Shown piece after piece: positions 43,803-49,137 of a DNA stretch of 49,137 nucleotides. The translations under genes and the position numbers were made by a program. Source of the stretch: Bacillota bacterium (GTDB taxonomy: Bacteria > Eremiobacterota > SpSt-956 > JAKJGF01); contig JAKPQU010000047.1 of the NCBI GenBank assembly GCA_029555925.1, positions 1 to 49,137 of the forward strand. Direction: 5' to 3'. Under the pieces are notes generated by a model that was not told the DNA's origin, ran no database searches, and was given only the letters and a program-made list of their open reading frames with translations. Position 1 is the first letter of the stretch. The number at the start of each line of letters is the position of its first letter.

Positions 43803-46655
43803 TTAAAGATTGAACGTAAATGTAGTATTGCCAATCTTTATTTCATCGTTCCTTTTCAGTTCTGTTCTTACATCAATCTTTATTCCGTTTACATAGGTCT
43901 TATTGGTACTGCCCAGATCTTCAATAAAACATATATTTCCCTGAACTGTAACCACGGCATGCTTTGACGAAACCTGAGGATCAAAGTCAACACATATATC
44001 ATTTCCCGGAGCCCTTCCTATGAACAGGGTATTTCTATCGATAGAGAAAACAACCTCTCCCCTGCCTTCTCTGTAACAGGTAAACCTTCCGTAAGAAAGT
44101 CTTTCCGGCGAAGGTTTTTTATCAAAATCATGAATAAAAGTAAAAATCATGCTTCCAATCTTTATTTCATCACCGCTGTTTAACTCAGTCCTGCTATCTA
44201 TCTTCATACCATTCACATAAGTTTTATTCGTACTTCCCAGGTCTTCGATAAAATATCTCCTGTCTTCCAGGGTAATCACTGCATGTCTTGAAGATACCTG
44301 AGGGTCATAATCGACATGCAGCTCGTTTCCAGGTGCCCTGCCTATTCCGGTCAATGGTTTATCAAGAAGATAAGCGATCTCACCCTTACCTTCTCTATAA
44401 TATCTGAGTTCTCCCACTGTCACAGCAGACACATCATAACCGGGAAGAGATGACACCACCGTCTGTCCGTAAGGTTCTTTAAGAGGAACAGTTCTGTCTT
44501 TTACAGGTATTTCATCGTAAGATACACTTTCTGTTAATGATACGGGAACAGTTCTGTCTTTTACATGTATTTCTTCACCTGATATATGTTCCGATACAGG
44601 GCAGAGTTCTCCGGGTTTTTTATCTGTTTCTTCCTTTACAAATCCGGTTTTTATTTGAATTTCTTTTCTCAGTTTTTCAGGTATATTCAGTTCAAGAAGC
44701 CTGTTATAATATTCAAGAGATTTTTTATTCAAACCTGATTTTTCACAGCACATAGCTATATCAAGGAGAAGTTCATGATTTTCTTTATCTAATTCCAGGG
44801 CCTTCACATATTCCAGATTGGCATTAAAATAATCCCCCCTGTTTAAACATTCTCTTGCTTTATATATATAATCCTGAGACTTTTTTTTGCTATGTAATTT
44901 AAAAAATTCATTTTTTATGTCCTGAATTGATTGGATTTTATTTTTTAACATAAAATCATGTTTTTTATAATCAGGTAAAATAATATTATCGATTTTTTTT
45001 ATCTTTTCCTCTTCCGAAGAGGTTTTAATATCGAGAACAGGTTCCTCTACTTCAGGTTTTTCTTTAATTTCCAAGGCTGCCTGTTCTTCTTCAGGTTTTT
45101 CTTCAACAGGTGGAGAAGTTTTTTTCTTAATCTCCGGAGCTGCCTGTTTTTCTTCAGGTTTTTCTTCAACAGGTGCAGAAGGTGTTTCTTTAATCTCTAA
45201 AGATGAAACAATCTCATCTTCCGGCAGTTTTTTCCCATACTCTTCAGATGGCTTTTTAAACCTTACCACTGTAAGTTCATCATCTTCTTCAGCAGGTGGC
45301 TTACATATTTCTAAAATACTGTTTCTCACCTTATCCGGTATATCCATATTCAATACTCTGGTGTATACATCAAAAGCTCTATCGGAGAAACCAAGTTTTT
45401 CAAAACATCCGGCTATGGACAGAAGAATATTATAATTTTTATCATCAAAATCCAGAGCTTTCATATATTCGAAATTGGCGCTGAAGAAATCACCCTTAAC
45501 TTCATATTCTCTGGCCAGGGAAATATGACTGTCCCCTTTTTTTACGGATTGAAGGTTGAGGAGTGCCTGTTTCACTTCACCTATGGACTGAAATCTGTCT
45601 TTAGGTTTAAGTTCAAGGGATTTTGCAATAATTTTACTTAACGTATTGGAAACAGAAGGATTAAGCTCACTTACAGGCGGGAAATAGGGAGTAAAATCCC
45701 TGGGATGATGCCTGGTAAGAATATGAAATAATGTTGCTCCCAGGGCATATATATCACTTTTAGGTTCCGCCTTACCAAGCCACTGCTCGGGAGGAGCATA
45801 GCCTCCGGTAAGAAGGGCATATTGAGTAACCTGACTCGTAGAACCCTGAAAAATTTTGGCTATGCCGAAATCAATTAGTTTTAAATCTCCATGACCGGTA
45901 ATCATAATATTGGAAGGTTTCATGTCTCTGAATATTATAGGTTTGGGCCGTTCATGGAGATATTGAAGGACATCGCATATAGTAATAGCCCAGCCGATAA
46001 CGGTATCTTCAGGAAAATAATCATGTTCCTTTAAATTCTTTATCATTTTATCCAGTGTCTCACCTGATATGTAATCCATTACAAGATATAATTTTTTATC
46101 TTCCACAAAAAAATCAACTATACCGGGAATATTAGGATGTTCAAGGCCGGCAAGTATCTGTGCTTCAATACGGAAACTCCTCTCCACAATATCCAGAGGA
46201 ATTCCTTCTGCCTGATGCATTTCCTTAACGGCCCAGTGTTTGCCGGGAAGGTTAAGATCACGGCTCAGATATACTACGCCAAATCCGCCTGAAGCAATAC
46301 CATTTACTATTACATAACGATTATTTATAATTTTTCCTATAGAAGGATAGGAAACAGCTATCTTCAGACTCCTCTCGCTTCTATATTCCAGGACAAGATA
46401 GAAACTATCTTCATCCATAAAAAAGTCAAGTATGGCCGGAGAGAACGGCTTTTTATCTATCTTTATAGGCTCTTTACTTTTCTCTCTGTATTCTTCTATA
46501 ACAGGTTTATAGTAATCACCCGATGTGTCTATTTTTATCTGTTTTAACAGAAGGGTAACGCCTGTATTGATATCTTCTGCAAGATAAAAAGATGTTTTTT
46601 CTCCGCCCGGAATCGTTTTTAAAATCTTATACTTGTTAAATATTAAATCAGTCAT
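43803..46655 (-). CDS. Ser/Thr protein kinase with TPR-like repeats and two FHA domains
   Basis: The 950-residue protein starts with a partial kinase N-lobe (1-85), then a complete kinase: GIASGGFGVVYL (about 119), AVKEMH (about 139), IFRDMKPSN (about 243) and LIDFGIAK (about 262). Two copies of a TPR-like module follow (about 375-450 and 590-665) separated by a Glu/Pro repeat linker. Two near-duplicate FHA domains end the protein (about 770-840, 870-945), each with GRAPGN, SS(R/K)HA and LGSTNKTYVNG. The sequence VKDRTVP occurs twice just before the FHA pair, a likely phospho-threonine ligand for them. There is no membrane helix. A MITE-1 begins 4 bp upstream of the ATG, and no SD is present. 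Confidence 0.9.
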   Translation of the reverse strand: MTDLIFNKYKILKTIPGGEKTSFYLAEDINTGVTLLLKQIKIDTSGDYYKPVIEEYREKSKEPIKIDKKPFSPAILDFFMDEDSFYLVLEYRSERSLKIAVSYPSIGKIINNRYVIVNGIASGGFGVVYLSRDLNLPGKHWAVKEMHQAEGIPLDIVERSFRIEAQILAGLEHPNIPGIVDFFVEDKKLYLVMDYISGETLDKMIKNLKEHDYFPEDTVIGWAITICDVLQYLHERPKPIIFRDMKPSNIMITGHGDLKLIDFGIAKIFQGSTSQVTQYALLTGGYAPPEQWLGKAEPKSDIYALGATLFHILTRHHPRDFTPYFPPVSELNPSVSNTLSKIIAKSLELKPKDRFQSIGEVKQALLNLQSVKKGDSHISLAREYEVKGDFFSANFEYMKALDFDDKNYNILLSIAGCFEKLGFSDRAFDVYTRVLNMDIPDKVRNSILEICKPPAEEDDELTVVRFKKPSEEYGKKLPEDEIVSSLEIKETPSAPVEEKPEEKQAAPEIKKKTSPPVEEKPEEEQAALEIKEKPEVEEPVLDIKTSSEEEKIKKIDNIILPDYKKHDFMLKNKIQSIQDIKNEFFKLHSKKKSQDYIYKARECLNRGDYFNANLEYVKALELDKENHELLLDIAMCCEKSGLNKKSLEYYNRLLELNIPEKLRKEIQIKTGFVKEETDKKPGELCPVSEHISGEEIHVKDRTVPVSLTESVSYDEIPVKDRTVPLKEPYGQTVVSSLPGYDVSAVTVGELRYYREGKGEIAYLLDKPLTGIGRAPGNELHVDYDPQVSSRHAVITLEDRRYFIEDLGSTNKTYVNGMKIDSRTELNSGDEIKIGSMIFTFIHDFDKKPSPERLSYGRFTCYREGRGEVVFSIDRNTLFIGRAPGNDICVDFDPQVSSKHAVVTVQGNICFIEDLGSTNKTYVNGIKIDVRTELKRNDEIKIGNTTFTFNL

Positions 46656-46659
46656 AGTA

Positions 46660-46800
46660 AAGTGTATTTCATAACCTGTCAGTATTTAAGCTGTCGTGAC
46701 GCGTAAAGTGTAACGCGTGACGGGTTTAATCCCCGCGCATCACTCATTACACTTTACGCATTACGAGGTCATTGTTTATGGATAGTTATGAAATACTCTA
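46660..46800 (-). mobile_element. MITE-1 copy d (141 bp) forming the kinase leader
   Basis: The ends AGTGTATTTCATAAC and GTTATGAAATACTCTA form the terminal inverted repeat; TA flanks both sides (46658-46659, 46801-46802). Like copy b it is two heptads longer than copies a and c. It occupies the position where the promoter and SD of the kinase gene should lie. Confidence 0.8.
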
Positions 46801-46848
46801 TAATTTTAGCCCAATGAGCATGGTATGTCAAATATCTGGCATAAAAAA

Positions 46849-48096
46849 TTATCTAATCAAAACTGTTTCAAGCTGTATACTGACTTCACTGTACTGGAAA
46901 TCATAGGAAGGTCTTATTCTGAGGAATTGATTATCACCTGTATTCAGATTGAGGCCGGTGCTTAAAGAATTCATTTTCCCTTCATCAATATTATAATTCA
47001 TTTCCAGGGCAATCTCTGAACCTTCGGAAAAACTATAGGAGAACTGTCCCGTTAATTCATGGCTTCCCATATAATCTGCGGAAATATCATCTATCCTTGT
47101 GTCATACCCCATAAATGAATAAGAAATCTCGCCTTTCAAATTTTCTGTTATACCCATCTCAAGTCCTATATTACCGGATGTATTTACAGTTGTTGCATAA
47201 TCAAAATCTATTTCTTTAGAGAAAACAGAAGCATACAGCGAAAGACTGTCAGAAAAAGACAGGGTCATAATACCGGTCATTTTACGGCTCTCATATTCAC
47301 CCCAGTTCATTTCACCGGAACAGGAAAATTGCAGCATACCGCTTTCACCGAAGGTCACAGGACTGTGAGAGAGTGATAATTTTGTTTTTTTACCCCACAG
47401 ACCATCACCGTCTCTATTTAAACCGGCAGAAAGGGAAAAAAAAACAGGAGTACCCGGTATTGCAATCTTTTTCTGTTTCCAGAGTAAATCAAAATTGCCG
47501 GCCATGTCACTGCTGTCACATGTATATGCCATGTCAATACTGGACCAGCCCAGATTATGATATAAACCAAAGGTACCTGCAGAATTATTCTCTCCGTCTA
47601 TATTTATATCCACGGTGGACTGAGTTTTATCAGTAATATTATATACGTAATTCATAGTCCCGGAAAAAGTGCCGTCGAAATTTGAAGGTTCAAGATAACA
47701 CTTCATAAAAGATTTTTCCGTAAGTAACTGCTTGAAATCCATAGAGATTGTTCCGTCTGTATGATTTTTAAAGGTTATATTTTTCATAGATCCTGCAGTC
47801 ATATAAGAGAATGCCACCATAACATCGGAAAGAGATGCCGATTTAATAGAAAATTCTTCTACTTTAAATCTTAAATTCCGAGAAACTTCATTATTTAAAT
47901 ACAGGGGAAAATTGGGACTGATTATTGTTCGGTCAGATACGGGAGCAATATCTTCTTTTATTTGATTATTTTTTATGTCCTCTTTACTCTGGTAGTTATA
48001 TATGAAATTCCTGTCAAAAGCTTCCGTTCTATAAAAGCAGAACATAACCATGAATATTATTGTTATGCCTCTGAAGATATTCTCAATACGATACAT
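46849..48096 (-). CDS. Secreted beta-strand-rich protein, possible outer-membrane barrel
   Basis: I start at the ATG complementary to 48094-48096, 9 bases after the SD GGGAGG; the longer frame to 48150 runs through the promoter. The 415-residue product has a signal peptide (FRGITIIFMVMFCFYRTEAFD). The mature part consists of many alternating polar/hydrophobic strands (for example FFSLSAGLNRDGDG and LKGEISYSFMGYDT), typical of porin-like or TonB-independent barrels. It ends in QLETVLIR, not the classical Phe. This is the main hint of an outer membrane in the window. No family is recognised. Confidence 0.7.
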   Translation of the reverse strand: MYRIENIFRGITIIFMVMFCFYRTEAFDRNFIYNYQSKEDIKNNQIKEDIAPVSDRTIISPNFPLYLNNEVSRNLRFKVEEFSIKSASLSDVMVAFSYMTAGSMKNITFKNHTDGTISMDFKQLLTEKSFMKCYLEPSNFDGTFSGTMNYVYNITDKTQSTVDINIDGENNSAGTFGLYHNLGWSSIDMAYTCDSSDMAGNFDLLWKQKKIAIPGTPVFFSLSAGLNRDGDGLWGKKTKLSLSHSPVTFGESGMLQFSCSGEMNWGEYESRKMTGIMTLSFSDSLSLYASVFSKEIDFDYATTVNTSGNIGLEMGITENLKGEISYSFMGYDTRIDDISADYMGSHELTGQFSYSFSEGSEIALEMNYNIDEGKMNSLSTGLNLNTGDNQFLRIRPSYDFQYSEVSIQLETVLIR

Positions 48097-48121
48097 TATC
48101 ATCAACCTCCCTGTATAAATA

Positions 48122-48150
48122 TTTATACCATACAATAACATTATTGTCAA
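48122..48150 (-). promoter_or_regulatory. Strong promoter for the secreted beta-rich protein
   Basis: On the minus strand a perfect TTGACA (48145-48150) and TATAAA (48122-48127) are spaced 17 bp. Transcription would start about 48115, just ahead of the SD at 48107-48112. Confidence 0.75.
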
Positions 48151-48391
48151 TACAATTGTATTTTATTTTTACAAAATATTAAAATAAAAAACACAACATC
48201 ATGCAATTATACATAGCGTCAATAAAAACTCATTTCTATAAATCCCGGATCTGGCGAAACAGAGAAAAATCCGGAAATCGTAAAAAAAGCCCCTGAAATA
48301 AAACAGCACGATGAAACACATATATCAGGCGATGTAATGCAGAGCAACAATGACGGGTGAAATTCAGGGAATTTTGCAGACATTACAGATT
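48151..48391. other. Intergenic stretch, no supported gene
   Basis: The region contains two short overlapping open stretches (a 31-codon frame from ATG 48201, and a frame with no start codon through about 48230-48360 encoding a Glu/Lys-rich peptide). Neither has a start signal; they may be decayed coding DNA. Confidence 0.35.
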
Positions 48392-48392
48392 A

Positions 48393-48433
48393 AAACTAAC
48401 AGAGCCGGTTTTAATGACCGGCCCTGTTAGTTT
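48393..48433. terminator. Strong hairpin, possible bidirectional terminator
   Basis: AAACTAACAG-A-GCCGG pairs with CCGGC-C-CTGTTAGTTT (15 pairs with one internal mismatch) around a 9-nt loop. No long T run follows on either strand, so termination is uncertain. Confidence 0.5.
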
Positions 48434-48660
48434 ATGTTATTGCATATCTTTTCATTCGGCAGATAGATTTTTCTAGAGGCTACTGCAGACTTGCACTGCC
48501 CAGGCTATCATCTGCCAGCACTTTACTGGAGTAGCCGAAAATATTTCTCCTGAATGATAGCGAAGACCATATCGCTTTTTCAATTTCATACCACATCCTT
48601 CTAAAATATATAGTCGGCAATTTTTGAAAAATATTTCCATTTAATGAAAAAAAATTTTAT
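48434..48660. other. Intergenic region with possible RNA structure
   Basis: No gene is seen. GGCTACT-G-CAG (about 48478-48488) can pair with CTG-G-AGTAGCC (about 48525-48535), and a short AGCGA/TCGCT hairpin followed by five T lies near 48557-48580. This could be a small RNA with a weak terminator, or chance. Confidence 0.25.
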
Positions 48661-48675
48661 ATTTTTTTATTTTAA

Positions 48676-48806
48676 CAGGACTTACGCAAAAAACAAAGAG
48701 AATCCTGTCATTGCGAGCGAAGCGAAGCAATCCCAACGGTTTCTGTTGTAATGATGGAATTGCTTCGTCGCTTCGCTCCTCACAATGACAAAATGCGTAA
48801 GTCCTG
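48676..48806. mobile_element. MITE-3 (131 bp) with TTTTAA target duplication
   Basis: The ends are CAGGACTTACGCA and TGCGTAAGTCCTG, perfect 13-bp inverted repeats. TTTTAA stands directly on both sides (48670-48675 and 48807-48812). The core is an imperfect palindrome containing CATTGCGAGCGAAGCGAAGC, a motif family seen in repeats of many bacteria. No transposase is encoded. Confidence 0.85.
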
Positions 48807-48841
48807 TTTTAATACATTCTCCCTGTTATGAAAGACACGTA

Positions 48842-49137
48842 ATACCAACAGACATGACCGGAGCGGTCACAACTAAATATGAGAATTATCAGACAGTGAA
48901 GCATAAGACTTCATCATTCTCATATAAAATTGCTTTAATTAAACTGAATAATTTGAATAATAGGTAAATACCGTCTGCCTGCCTGATGCTCCTCCGAAAA
49001 AATCTAAACTGGAACGTTTATAACAGTTACAGCTTATATCATGCTACTTTACATTATAATTCAATAAAATATACCTGTGCTGCCGTGATATTTTTTTCTC
49101 CGGAACACCAGGCAGGCAGACTACTATGTCTAAAGCT
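48842..49137 (+). repeat. Structured repeat, copy 3 (runs to the window end)
   Basis: It matches 15373-15674 over its whole length. Hairpin 2 has ATATGAGAAT with ATTCTCATAT, and the long-range stem has GTCTGCC with GGCAGAC, both compensatory changes relative to copy 1. The copy reaches the last base of the window and may continue. Confidence 0.88.

Noticed and set aside
48201..48296. 31-codon open frame after the secreted protein's promoter
   Set aside because: No SD and no recognisable product; another frame across the same bases is equally open.

Overview
The window is 49 kb of AT-rich bacterial chromosome. Genes are close-packed with strong Shine-Dalgarno (SD) sequences of the AGGAGG type. 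A tungsten/molybdenum-type aldehyde oxidoreductase with many iron-sulfur clusters points to an anaerobic or fermentative metabolism. A secreted beta-strand-rich protein (46849-48096) hints at an outer membrane. I cannot assign a phylum from the sequence; the mix of HEAT-repeat, von Willebrand A, FHA-kinase and multi-PAS proteins would fit a deep-branching candidate phylum.

Layout. 285-5790: rsmE, a HEAT-repeat membrane protein, plsX, mnmG, queD. 5831-7310 (minus): a coiled-coil protein and a 57-residue Trm112-like protein. 7828-8808: a zinc-finger protein and a DUF493 protein. 8866-15270: the most unusual locus, a ThiS-like sulfur carrier followed by three flavin/iron-sulfur subunits in which an aldehyde ferredoxin oxidoreductase (AOR) is cut in two. 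Its N-terminal domain is fused to a NuoE-like domain and its C-terminal domains are fused to a NuoG-like domain, with NuoF between them; a small protein plus PIN toxin pair sits inside the cluster. 15671-25825: a VWA protein, a glycosyltransferase and GH130 phosphorylase pair with a parS-like site, a hybrid histidine kinase, a fibronectin-III fragment and a phosphomannomutase. 26261-34662: dnaX-ybaB-recR, then thrA-thrB-thrC. 34789-42800: a P-loop kinase, a degenerate histidine kinase, mannose-1-phosphate guanylyltransferase, a three-gene ABC-2 exporter and a 5'-truncated response regulator. 42863-48096 (minus): a membrane-anchored unknown, a Ser/Thr kinase with two FHA domains, and the secreted beta-rich protein.

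The intergenic DNA is as remarkable as the genes. Nearly every gap holds tandem 7-bp repeats built around GTRA (GTGACGC, GTAACGC, GTGATCA, GGTAACT, GTGAGTC). Because 7 is not a multiple of 3, three copies put a stop codon in every frame on one strand and leave the other strand fully open. Arrays just after genes are almost always in the stop orientation relative to the gene, on both strands. The same heptads form the cores of two families of small inverted-repeat elements (MITE-like): one of 127-141 bp in four copies with TA target duplication and an apparent empty site, and one of about 95 bp in six copies. A third, 131-bp element and a roughly 300-bp structured repeat with compensatory base changes are also present. 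Two genes (36668 and 41802) look truncated at their 5' ends exactly where they meet heptad DNA, suggesting that these repeats remodel gene boundaries.

No tRNA, rRNA or CRISPR array was seen.
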